Assembly: GCF_024172085.1 (NCBI RefSeq)
Contig: NZ_JAMZDZ010000001.1
Span: 5,642,001-5,706,000, forward strand
Source of the DNA: Hamadaea flava
Lineage (GTDB): Bacteria; Actinomycetota; Actinomycetes; Mycobacteriales; Micromonosporaceae
Direction: 5' to 3'
Length of the DNA: 64,000 nucleotides
Shown: positions 42,313 to 50,149 of the stretch, one piece after another
Position numbering within the stretch: position 1 is the stretch's first letter
Layout of the letters: every line of letters starts with the position of its first letter
Position numbers and translations under genes: made by a program
Notes under the pieces: generated by a model
The model's database searches: none
What the model saw: only the letters and a program-made list of their open reading frames with translations
Told to the model about the DNA's origin: nothing

Positions 42313-43512
42313 TCAGGCGATGACGGAGTGGAACTGCTCCAGTGCCCAGTCGACCTCATCGGCCGTAATGGTCAGCGGCGGCGCGAGCCGGATGGTCGAG
42401 CCGTGCGTGTCCTTGGCGAGTACGCCGCGCTCCATCAGCTGAACGGAGGCGTCCCGCCCGGACATGCGCGCGGGGTCGATGTCGACACCGGCCCACAGGC
42501 CGCGGCCGCGTACTTCGGTGACGCCGTCGCCGATGAGCTTGGCGAGCCCGGTGTGCAGCCGCTCACCCAGTTCGCGGCTGCGCTCCTGGAACTCCCCGGT
42601 ACGCAGCAGGTCGATCACGGCGATGCCGACCGCGCAGGCGAGCGGGTTTCCGCCGAAGGTGGATCCGTGTTCGCCCGGCTTGAGGACGCCGAGGACGTTC
42701 TGGTCGGCGGCGACCGCGCTCACGGGGACGATGCCGCCGCCGAGCGCCTTGCCCATGATGTACATGTCGGGTACGACGGCTTCGTCGTCGCAGGCGAAGG
42801 TGTCCCCGGTACGCCCCAGGCCGCTCTGGATCTCGTCGGCGAGCATCAGGACGTTGTTGCGCGTACACAGGTCCCGGACGCCGGGCAGGAATCCGGCCGG
42901 GGGCACGAGGACACCGGCTTCGCCCTGGATCGGCTCGACGAGGACGCCGACGGTGTTCTCGTCGATCGCCGCTTCGAGGGCCGCGAGGTCGCCGTACGGC
43001 ACGAGCTGGAAACCGGGCGTGTAGGGCCCGAAGTCGTCGCGTGCGTCGGGGTCGGTCGAGAACGACACGATCGTCGTCGTCCGCCCGTGGAAGTTGCCCT
43101 CCATCGCGATGATCTTCGCCTGCCCCGGGCGTACGCCCTTGACCAGGTAGCCCCACTTGCGGGCCACCTTGATCGCGGTCTCCACCGCCTCCGCGCCGGT
43201 GTTCATCGGCAGGATCAGGTCCTTGCCGGTGAGGTCGGTGAGCTTCTGGCAGAACTCCGCGAACTGGTCGTGGATGAACGCCCGGCTGGTCAGGGTGACC
43301 CGGTCGAGCTGGGCGTGCGCGGCGGCGATCAGCGCCGGATGCCGGTGGCCGAAGTTCAGCGCGGAGTAGCCCGCGAGGCAGTCGAGGTAGCGCTTGCCGT
43401 CGACGTCGGTCACCCAGGCGCCCTCGGCGTCGGCGATCACGACGGGCAGCGGGTGGTAATTGTGCGCGGTCCAGCGCTCGGCGGCGGCGACGGCTTCCGG
43501 GGTCTTGCTCAT
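42313..43512 (-). CDS. rocD: Ornithine aminotransferase
   Basis: 399 residues, class-III PLP aminotransferase. NTGAEAVETAIKVARKW is the cofactor phosphate region, DEIQSGLGRTG follows, and the Schiff-base Lys is in MGKALGGG. It converts ornithine and 2-oxoglutarate to glutamate semialdehyde and glutamate. The ATG at 43512 overlaps the ddaH stop (ATGA); the frame extends 8 codons upstream but the coupled start is preferred. With ddaH it forms a two-gene arginine/ornithine catabolic operon. Confidence 0.94.
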   Translation of the reverse strand: MSKTPEAVAAAERWTAHNYHPLPVVIADAEGAWVTDVDGKRYLDCLAGYSALNFGHRHPALIAAAHAQLDRVTLTSRAFIHDQFAEFCQKLTDLTGKDLILPMNTGAEAVETAIKVARKWGYLVKGVRPGQAKIIAMEGNFHGRTTTIVSFSTDPDARDDFGPYTPGFQLVPYGDLAALEAAIDENTVGVLVEPIQGEAGVLVPPAGFLPGVRDLCTRNNVLMLADEIQSGLGRTGDTFACDDEAVVPDMYIMGKALGGGIVPVSAVAADQNVLGVLKPGEHGSTFGGNPLACAVGIAVIDLLRTGEFQERSRELGERLHTGLAKLIGDGVTEVRGRGLWAGVDIDPARMSGRDASVQLMERGVLAKDTHGSTIRLAPPLTITADEVDWALEQFHSVIA

Positions 43513-44357
43513 GAACGCAGCTCCAGGGTGCAGCACTTGGGGCCGCCGCCGGCGAGCCGCAGCTCGCTGACGTCGACTCCGATGGTCTGGTATCCAGCCT
43601 GCTCCAGGGCGGCGGCGAGCGCCACCGCCTGCACCGGCAGGACGACGGTTTCGCCGTCGCTGACCGCGTTGAGGCCGAGCACCTCGGCGTCGGCGACGGT
43701 CGCGATGACGGCGTTCGGGAACAGCTGGCGGAGCACGGCCTGGCTGCCCGGCGAGAACGCCTCGGGCAGGTACGCCACGTTCACCGGCTTGACTGACTGC
43801 ACTCCTGGCTCTTCACGCGAGCGCTCATCACGATCGCCATGCGACAGCACCGCGAGAGCGGTGTCGAGGTGGTAGAACCGCGGGTCGACGAGCTGCAGGG
43901 TGATGACCGGGCGGCCGAACAGCTCCTGGACCTCCGCGTGGGCGGCGTGCGAGGTGCGGAATCCGGTTCCGGCCAGGATGTAGTCGCCGGCGAGCAGGAT
44001 GTCGCCTTCGCCCTCGTTGATCGCCTTCGCCTCGGTGACCTCGAAGCCAGCGCCCCGGAACCATTCGGCGTACGCCGGACCCTCGTCGGCGCGCTCGGCG
44101 TCGCGGAACTGCACGGCCAGCGCCTTGCCGTCGACGACGGTTCCGCCGTTGGCGGCGAACACCATGTCGGGCAGTCCGGGCAGCGGGTCGATCTCCTCGA
44201 TCTGGTGGCCGAGGCTCTCGTAGACCCGCTTCAGCTCGGTCCACTGCGAAATGGCCAGGGCGGTGTCGTACGGGGCGGCGGGATCCATCCAGGGATTGAT
44301 CCGGTAGGTGACCGCGAAGTGGGTCGGTCGGCACATCAGGTAACGGCGTGTCGGCAT
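43509..44357 (-). CDS. ddaH: Dimethylarginine dimethylaminohydrolase / amidinohydrolase family
   Basis: 282 residues. The pentein-fold entry RRYLMCRPTHFAVTYRINPWM, the active-site FAANGG, HLDTALAVL and the catalytic Cys near the end (GGGPKCCTLELR) are visible. It hydrolyses methylated arginine to citrulline, or arginine to ornithine in some relatives; pairing with rocD fits arginine use. Residues 178-189 (REEPGVQSV and before) are an insertion encoded by a family D repeat, in the loop after HLDTALAVL. An inverted repeat that may be an Lrp- or ArgR-type operator lies 47 bp upstream of its start. Confidence 0.87.
   Translation of the reverse strand: MPTRRYLMCRPTHFAVTYRINPWMDPAAPYDTALAISQWTELKRVYESLGHQIEEIDPLPGLPDMVFAANGGTVVDGKALAVQFRDAERADEGPAYAEWFRGAGFEVTEAKAINEGEGDILLAGDYILAGTGFRTSHAAHAEVQELFGRPVITLQLVDPRFYHLDTALAVLSHGDRDERSREEPGVQSVKPVNVAYLPEAFSPGSQAVLRQLFPNAVIATVADAEVLGLNAVSDGETVVLPVQAVALAAALEQAGYQTIGVDVSELRLAGGGPKCCTLELRS
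43792..43826 (+). repeat. Family D dispersed repeat, copy D2 (inside ddaH)
   Basis: ACTGACTGCACTCCTGGCTC...CGCGAGCGCTC, about 27 of 35 positions as in D1. Relative to the minus-strand ddaH gene it has the orientation and reading frame of the cysH and protease copies. Confidence 0.65.
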
Positions 44358-44403
44358 GCGAACCAAGTTAGGCCGGTTGAGCAGCGCGAACCAGGCGCGA
44401 AGG

Positions 44404-44418
44404 TTGCGTACGACGCAA
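44404..44418. promoter_or_regulatory. Inverted repeat upstream of ddaH-rocD
   Basis: TTGCGT-ACG-ACGCAA, followed 6 bp later by TTGCGCAGTTCGCA. Two similar half-site pairs at about 20-bp spacing fit an Lrp/AsnC-type or arginine-responsive regulator. The regulator is not in the window. Confidence 0.45.
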
Positions 44419-44488
44419 TAACGTTGCGCAGTTCGCACGACTCGCGGCGATTCGTAAACAGCGGTTCTCCGGCAGGTTTCGTAGGCGG

Positions 44489-45559
44489 CTAGAGCGAGTC
44501 CTGCCGGGGATGGACCACCTGCCGGATGATCAGCTGGATCGCGGCGTACCCGGGGACGGAGATGAACACGCCCATCACGCCGAACATGGCGAATCCGATG
44601 AGCACCGAGACGATCGCCGCCAGGTTGGAGATCTGCACCGCCTGCCGCATCACCCTGGGATAGATCAGCCAGTTTTCGAGCTGCTGGTAGACCACGAAGA
44701 AGATGATCGTGGCGATCGCGACGCCGAGGCCCCGGGCGCCGAAGGCCACCAGAGTCACGATCGTCGCGCCGAGGGTGGCCCCGATCTGGGGGATGAGGTC
44801 GCAGACCGCCACGACCAGGGCGAGCAGGAGGGCGTACGGGACGCTGACGATCCACAGGTAGATCAGCGCGACGGTGCCGGCGACGAACGCGATGCTCAGC
44901 GAGCCGACGAGGTAGCCGCCGACCTTGTCGAGGATCTGGTCGGCGATCCCCGCGACGCGGTCGCGCCGGCTCAACGGGATCAGCTGGTACGCGCCGTCCC
45001 GGAGCCGGTCGAAGCCGGCCAGGATGAAGAACATCAGGATGAACGCGGTCACGAAGTTGAAGATCCCGGCCGCGACAGTGGTGGCCCCGCCGAGCAGCCC
45101 GCCCAGGACGTTGCTGATGTTCGCCGGCGTGATCAGCTGTTCCACCTTCGCCACGACGTCCTCGCTGCTGGTCAGCTCCTGGACCCGGGGATCGTTGAGG
45201 ACCTGCTGGATCCAGCCCGGGATCGCGTCGATGACCGAGCCGAGCTGGCTGACCGCGACCGGGATGAGCAGCGCGAGGAAGCCGCAGGCCAGCAACAGGA
45301 ACCCGATGAACAGCAGCAGGACGGCCAGGCCCCGGGACATGCCGCGGCGCATCATCCACTTCACGACCGGGTTGAAGCCGATGGCGAAGAACCCGGCCGC
45401 GGCCACGATGGTGAGCACGGTGCCGGCCGCCTGAACCAGGTTGGCCGCCACCACGACCAGGAGCAGCGCGAGTCCTATCCAGAGCCCGATCTTGAACGGA
45501 TGACCTGTCGCCTCGGCGGCCAGCGGTCGGGTCCGGTGCGGGGGCGGAGTCTCCGGCAT
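44489..45559 (-). CDS. AI-2E-family transporter (TqsA/PerM-like)
   Basis: 356 residues with about eight hydrophobic segments and a cytoplasmic insertion, the AI-2E family layout (GFFAIGFNPVVKWMMRRGMSRGLAV; later QIGATLGATIVTLVA, IYPRVMRQAVQIS and FISVPGYAAIQLI near the end). Members export small molecules or act as ion antiporters; substrate unknown. Its 3' end is 131 bp upstream of the ddaH start on the same strand, so it could be read into ddaH. It is divergent from the second chitinase gene. Confidence 0.9.
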   Translation of the reverse strand: MPETPPPHRTRPLAAEATGHPFKIGLWIGLALLLVVVAANLVQAAGTVLTIVAAAGFFAIGFNPVVKWMMRRGMSRGLAVLLLFIGFLLLACGFLALLIPVAVSQLGSVIDAIPGWIQQVLNDPRVQELTSSEDVVAKVEQLITPANISNVLGGLLGGATTVAAGIFNFVTAFILMFFILAGFDRLRDGAYQLIPLSRRDRVAGIADQILDKVGGYLVGSLSIAFVAGTVALIYLWIVSVPYALLLALVVAVCDLIPQIGATLGATIVTLVAFGARGLGVAIATIIFFVVYQQLENWLIYPRVMRQAVQISNLAAIVSVLIGFAMFGVMGVFISVPGYAAIQLIIRQVVHPRQDSL

Positions 45560-45619
45560 ACCCGTTCAACGACCAGTCGATCTCCACGATCTGCCGAGCT
45601 GCCACGCAGACGAGTAGGC

Positions 45620-45643
45620 ACTGTTAACCATATTTACTGTTAA
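45620..45643 (+). promoter_or_regulatory. Direct repeat upstream of the second chitinase gene
   Basis: ACTGTTAA at 45620 and 45636 (16-bp period) in the divergent promoter region, 100 bp before the start codon. ACTGTTA also occurs next to the palindrome before the first chitinase gene. Confidence 0.4.
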
Positions 45644-45743
45644 GACTTTTTCCTTTAAGGTTCATCTGCGTTCGTAGTTCCATCGATCTCTGTGTGCCGG
45701 CTGCCGGGGGAGACGGCGCGCGGAACTGATCTAGGAGAATCCC

Positions 45744-47417
45744 ATGTACCGACGCATCTTGGCGGTCGCCGGCGCCGCGCTGCTGGCCGGCGCCGCCGTG
45801 CTCGTCGCATCCACCTCCGCCTCGGCCGCGAACATCCTGTCCAACCCCGGCCTCGAGAGCGGAACCCTGAGCCCGTGGTCGTGCTCGGGAAATCTCGGTT
45901 CGGTCGTCACCACCCCTGTCCACAGTGGCAGCCGAGCCCTCCAGGGCGCGGCGTCCGCGGCGGACAACGCCAAGTGCACGCAAACGGTCGCCGTCCAGGC
46001 CAACACCGCGTACACGCTGACCGCCTGGGTCCGGGGTGGCAGTGGCTACGTCTACCTCGGCGTCACCGGCGGCAACCAGGTCTGGAACCCGTCCGCCGCG
46101 AGCAACTGGGTCCAGCTGTCCGTCGCGTACACCACCGGCGCTTCGCAGACCTCGCTGCAGATCTTCGTGCAGGGCTGGTACGGCACCGGCACGTACTACG
46201 CCGACGACTTCTCGCTCGACGGCCCCGGCGGCAACCCGTCGCCGAGCCCCACGACGTCGGCTCCGCCCGGCGTACCGGGGACTCCGGGCACCCCGTCGGT
46301 GACCGGCACCACCGCGTCGAGCATCTCGCTGTCGTGGAGCGCCTCGTCCGGCACCGTCACCGGCTACCGGGTCTACGAGGGCACCACCGTACGCGCGACG
46401 GTCACCGGCACCACGGCGACCATCTCCGGTCTCGGGGCCTGCGCCAGCCACACCTACACCGTGGCGGCGTACAACAACTCCGGTGAGTCGGCGAAGTCCG
46501 GCGCGACGACCGGCAGCACCACCGGTTGCACGAGCACGGGTGCGATGGCGGCGCCGTACTACTACAACGGCTGGGGCAGCCCGCCGTCGATCACGACCGT
46601 CATGTCGGCGACCGGTATCAAGCAGTTCACCATGGCGTTCATGCTCTCCGGTGGCGGCTGCACCCCGGCCTGGGACAGCTCCCGTCCGCTGACCGGCGGC
46701 GTCGACCAGCAGACCATCAACGCGGTCCGCGCGGCCGGCGGCGACGTCGAGATCTCCTTCGGCGGCTGGTCGGGCAACAAGCTCGGCCCGAACTGCTCCA
46801 GCGCGACCGCCCTGGCGGCGGCGTACCAGCAGGTCATCTCGGCGTACAACCTGAAGTACATCGACATCGACATCGAGAACACCGACGAGTTCGAGAACGA
46901 GGCCGTGCAGGACCGGATCCTCGGCGCGCTGAAGATCGTCAAGGCGAACAACCCGGGCATCAAGACGATCGTCACCTTCGGCACTTCGACGACCGGCCCG
47001 ACGTACTACGGCACGCGGCTGATCAACCAGGCGGCGGCGCTGGGCGCGAACATCGACGTCTTCACCATCATGCCGTTCGACTTCGGTGGCGGGGCCGACA
47101 TGTACAACAACACCGTCAACGCGGCCAACGGCCTGAAGAACGCGCTGAAGACGGCGTTCGGCTGGACCGACGCGCAGGCGTACGCGCACCTCGGCATCTC
47201 CGGCATGAACGGCTACTCGGACCAGTCCGAGATCACCACCACCGCCATCTGGACCAACATCCGGAACTGGGCCAACACCAACCACATCGCGCGGCTGGCG
47301 TTCTGGTCGGTCAACCGGGACCGGGGTTGCGCCGGCGGCGGCGTACAGGAGTCCTGCTCCGGCATCGCGCAGTCGGACTGGGCGTTCACCAGCATCACGG
47401 CCGGGTTCACCGGCTGA
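45744..47417 (+). CDS. Secreted GH18 chitinase (CBM + FnIII + catalytic domain)
   Basis: 557 residues. A signal peptide (1-28, YRRILAVAGAALL...SASA), a carbohydrate-binding beta-sandwich (about 30-160, NILSNPGLESGTLSPWSC), a Ser/Pro linker, a fibronectin type III domain (about 178-262), and a compact GH18 barrel (about 270-557) with the motif YIDIDIEN, catalytic Glu378. The domain order and DIDIE motif are those of the ChiC/ChiD-type streptomycete chitinases rather than of the first chitinase, so the two enzymes are complementary rather than recent duplicates. A terminator follows at 47490. Confidence 0.93.
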   Translation: MYRRILAVAGAALLAGAAVLVASTSASAANILSNPGLESGTLSPWSCSGNLGSVVTTPVHSGSRALQGAASAADNAKCTQTVAVQANTAYTLTAWVRGGSGYVYLGVTGGNQVWNPSAASNWVQLSVAYTTGASQTSLQIFVQGWYGTGTYYADDFSLDGPGGNPSPSPTTSAPPGVPGTPGTPSVTGTTASSISLSWSASSGTVTGYRVYEGTTVRATVTGTTATISGLGACASHTYTVAAYNNSGESAKSGATTGSTTGCTSTGAMAAPYYYNGWGSPPSITTVMSATGIKQFTMAFMLSGGGCTPAWDSSRPLTGGVDQQTINAVRAAGGDVEISFGGWSGNKLGPNCSSATALAAAYQQVISAYNLKYIDIDIENTDEFENEAVQDRILGALKIVKANNPGIKTIVTFGTSTTGPTYYGTRLINQAAALGANIDVFTIMPFDFGGGADMYNNTVNAANGLKNALKTAFGWTDAQAYAHLGISGMNGYSDQSEITTTAIWTNIRNWANTNHIARLAFWSVNRDRGCAGGGVQESCSGIAQSDWAFTSITAGFTG

Positions 47418-47746
47418 CACCCGAGCGGGCTCGTTGTCGCCCGTCCGGGCGGCAGCGGATCGGCTCACCGGGTGAAATCTGAGTGAGTGAAAGGCGACGG
47501 CGGATGCGGAACCAGACGATGGGACCGTTTCCGCCGTCGCCCTTTCGGTCTCCATAGGACGGAGCAAGTGGACGCAATCGCAGCTCGCGCAACGCATCTG
47601 CGCTGGTGACCGATAGGCAACGGTCCGATCGGGCAGACCCGGATCATGCGTCCGTCGGCAACTGACAGGTTCCCGTCTCACCGCCCGTAACGGGTGGGCG
47701 GCAGGCGACGATGATGCCCTTACCGGACAGGCATCGAGGGGGTGCG
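47418..47746. other. Intergenic region between chitinase and sugar transferase genes
   Basis: 329 bp. It contains the chitinase terminator (47490-47545) and then about 200 bp leader of the sugar transferase gene, including CCGCCCGTAACGGGTGGGCGG (a hairpin near 47682). No gene was recognised. Confidence 0.5.
47490..47545. terminator. Hairpin terminator after the chitinase gene
   Basis: AAAGGCGACGGCGGA pairs with TCCGCCGTCG-C-CCTTT with one bulge and a 25-nt loop. Confidence 0.7.
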
Positions 47747-49246
47747 ATGACCACGGCTTCCGTATCCGCCGCGCTGAGTGACGCGTCCGCGTCCACAGCC
47801 GCGGATGAGGTGCGCCGGCTCGCCGAACGGCGCCGCATCTATGTGCGTACCCTTGTCGCCTGCGACGCGGTGGTGATCGCAGCCGCGATCTTCGGCGGCT
47901 ACCTGGCCCGGTTCTCCACCGCGAGTCCGCCGCGTATCGACGTCCCGTATGGACTGATCGGCGTGACGCTGGGCTTGGCCTGGCTGATCTGGTTGCGGAC
48001 CGCGCGGTGCTACGACGAGCGGGTGCTCGGCTACGGCACCGACGAGTACCGCCGGGTCGCGGGCGCCAGCGCGCGGCTCGCGGGCACCGTGGCCATCCTC
48101 GGCTACATCATCAACATCGGCGTCTCGCGCAGCTTCCTCGCCATCGCGTTCCTGATGGGCACCGTCGGGCTCATCACCGCGCGCTGGGTGGCGCGCAAGC
48201 GCCTGCACCGCGCGCGCTCCCGCGGCACCGGCTGGTCGCATCGGGTCCTGGTGGTGGGTGACGCGGCCCATGTCCTTGAGCTGGTACGCCAATTGCGACG
48301 CGAGCCCTACACGGGCTACCGGGTGGTCGGCGCGTGCATCCCGGACGGCCTGCTCGTGCCCCGGACGGTCGGAGCGCCGCAGCAGCGCCTCGGCGACGTG
48401 CCCGTGGTCGGCTCGTTCCGCAACATCGTGGAGGCGGCGACTGGGGCCCGCGCCGACACCATCGCCGTCACCGGGTCGAACGAGCTGACCGCCTCGCGGC
48501 TGCGCCGCCTGGGCTGGCAGCTGGAGGGCTCCGGGATGGATCTCGTCGTGGCGCCCGCCCTGGTCGACGTGGCGGGGCCGCGCATCCACACGCGCCCGGT
48601 CGCCGGTCTGCCGCTGATCCACGTCGAGCAGCCCGACTTCGCCGGCGGCACCAAGATCGTGAAGAACGTGGTGGAGCGCATTCTCGCGATCGGCGGGCTG
48701 CTGGTCGCCTTGCCGGTCCTGGTTCTCGTGGCGATCGCCGTGAAGCTGGACAGCCGGGGACCGATCCTGTTCCGGCAGCGCCGGGTGGGCCAGCACGGCA
48801 TCGAGTTCGACGTCTTCAAGTTCCGCACCATGGTCGTCGACGCCGACCAGCTGGTGGAGACCATGTCGGGGCTCAACGAGACCAACGGCCTGATGTTCAA
48901 GATGCGTCAGGATCCGCGGGTCACCCGGGTCGGCCGGATCCTGCGCAAGTACTCGCTGGACGAGCTGCCGCAGCTGGTCAACGTCGTCCGCGGAGACATG
49001 AGCCTGGTCGGGCCGCGGCCGCCGCTGCCCAAGGAGGTCGCCAAGTACGACGGGGATGTGGCGCGGCGGTTGCTGGTCAAGCCGGGCATCACCGGGCTGT
49101 GGCAGGTCAGCGGACGGTCCGACCTGTCCTGGGAGGACGGGATCCGGCTCGACCTCTACTACGTCGAGAACTGGTCGCTGACCTCGGATCTGTCGATCCT
49201 CTGGAAGACGGTCGGCGCGGTCGTCCGCTCGCGGGGCGCGTACTGA
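47747..49246 (+). CDS. Exopolysaccharide initiating sugar transferase (polyprenyl-phosphate glycosylphosphotransferase)
   Basis: 499 residues. N-terminal four-helix membrane domain plus a CoA-binding-like Rossmann domain ([18 protein letters not shown]), a fifth membrane helix (about 310-332), and the catalytic domain of the WcaJ/WbaP family: [43 protein letters not shown] and [14 protein letters not shown]. It transfers the first sugar-1-phosphate onto undecaprenyl phosphate. The ATG at 47747 has GAGGGGG 6 bp before. No other polysaccharide gene is adjacent. Confidence 0.92.
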   Translation: MTTASVSAALSDASASTAADEVRRLAERRRIYVRTLVACDAVVIAAAIFGGYLARFSTASPPRIDVPYGLIGVTLGLAWLIWLRTARCYDERVLGYGTDEYRRVAGASARLAGTVAILGYIINIGVSRSFLAIAFLMGTVGLITARWVARKRLHRARSRGTGWSHRVLVVGDAAHVLELVRQLRREPYTGYRVVGACIPDGLLVPRTVGAPQQRLGDVPVVGSFRNIVEAATGARADTIAVTGSNELTASRLRRLGWQLEGSGMDLVVAPALVDVAGPRIHTRPVAGLPLIHVEQPDFAGGTKIVKNVVERILAIGGLLVALPVLVLVAIAVKLDSRGPILFRQRRVGQHGIEFDVFKFRTMVVDADQLVETMSGLNETNGLMFKMRQDPRVTRVGRILRKYSLDELPQLVNVVRGDMSLVGPRPPLPKEVAKYDGDVARRLLVKPGITGLWQVSGRSDLSWEDGIRLDLYYVENWSLTSDLSILWKTVGAVVRSRGAY

Positions 49247-49260
49247 TCTCCTCCCGATAG

Positions 49261-49300
49261 TTAAACTACCGCCGGTAGTTAAGTTGGCTACCGGCCGGTA
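49261..49300. promoter_or_regulatory. Two palindromic operators upstream of the SDR gene
   Basis: AACTACC-GCC-GGTAGTT within a longer TTAA-flanked palindrome (49261-49282) and TACCGGCCGGTA (49289-49300). Both share TACCG/CGGTA half-sites. They probably bind one TetR-like regulator of lipid metabolism; no such gene is adjacent. Confidence 0.6.
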
Positions 49301-49339
49301 ATGTCGCGGGCAGCGTTGCTGGCGACGAGGGAGGCATAC

Positions 49340-50086
49340 ATGCGAGTGGCGATCGTGACCGGGGCGGCCCGGGGGATCGGTGCGGTGACGGCTCAGCGGC
49401 TGGCCGCCGACGGGATGAAGGTCGCGGTCGTCGACCTGGACGAGCAGTCGTGCCAGGCGACCGTCGACGAGATTCGCAAGAACGGCGGCGAAGCCGTGGC
49501 GGTCGGTGCGGACGTCAGTGACACCGACGCCGTGGCGGCGGCGGTCGACCGGGTGGCCGAGCAGCTCGGCGCGCCCACGGTGCTGGTGAACAACGCCGGG
49601 GTCATCCGCGACAACCTGCTGTTCAAGATGACCGACTCGGACTGGGACAGCGTGATCTCCGTGCACCTGCGGGGCGCGTTCCTGATGACCCGGGCGGCGC
49701 AGGCGCACATGACGCAGGCGAAGTACGGCCGGATCGTGAACCTGTCGAGCACGTCCGCACTGGGCAACCGGGGTCAGGCGAACTACGCCGCCGCGAAGGC
49801 CGGCCTCCAGGGCTTCACCAAGACGCTGGCGATCGAACTCGGCCCGTTCGGCGTCACCGCCAACGCGGTCGCGCCGGGCTTCATCGTCACCGAGATGACC
49901 GCCGCGACCGCTGCCCGGGTCGGGGTGGACTTCGAGCAGTTCCAGGCGGCTCGCGCGGCCGAGACCCCGGTACGCCGCGTCGGCTATCCGGCCGACATCG
50001 CGCACACGATCTCGTTCCTCGTCAGCGAGGGCGCGGGGTTCGTCACCGGCCAGGTCGTCTACGTCGCAGGCGGCCCGCGCGGCTGA
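49340..50086 (+). CDS. 3-oxoacyl-ACP/CoA reductase-like short-chain dehydrogenase (FabG family)
   Basis: 248 residues. Classical SDR motifs: TGAARGIG near the N-terminus, NNAGV, Ser in NLSSTSA and the YAAAKAG catalytic pair. It reduces a 3-oxoacyl thioester with NADPH. Start ATG 49340 follows GAGGGAGG. Alone on its transcript, with a terminator 14 bp after the stop and a double palindrome before it, suggesting regulated fatty-acid metabolism rather than the housekeeping FabG. Confidence 0.88.
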   Translation: MRVAIVTGAARGIGAVTAQRLAADGMKVAVVDLDEQSCQATVDEIRKNGGEAVAVGADVSDTDAVAAAVDRVAEQLGAPTVLVNNAGVIRDNLLFKMTDSDWDSVISVHLRGAFLMTRAAQAHMTQAKYGRIVNLSSTSALGNRGQANYAAAKAGLQGFTKTLAIELGPFGVTANAVAPGFIVTEMTAATAARVGVDFEQFQAARAAETPVRRVGYPADIAHTISFLVSEGAGFVTGQVVYVAGGPRG

Positions 50087-50100
50087 CGAGGAAAGCAAAG

Positions 50101-50136
50101 AACGCGGCCCCCGACCTCATTGTCGGGGGCCGCGTT
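50101..50136. terminator. Bidirectional terminator between SDR and amidase genes
   Basis: AACGCGGCCCCCGAC / GTCGGGGGCCGCGTT, 15-bp perfect stem with a 6-nt loop. Confidence 0.9.
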
Positions 50137-50149
50137 CGCCGGTGGGGAC

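Noticed and set aside
43509-45605. A 698-codon fusion of ddaH with upstream sequence
   Set aside because: The upstream two thirds is a shadow frame of the AI-2E-type permease gene; the real ddaH starts at 44357 with its conserved N-terminus.
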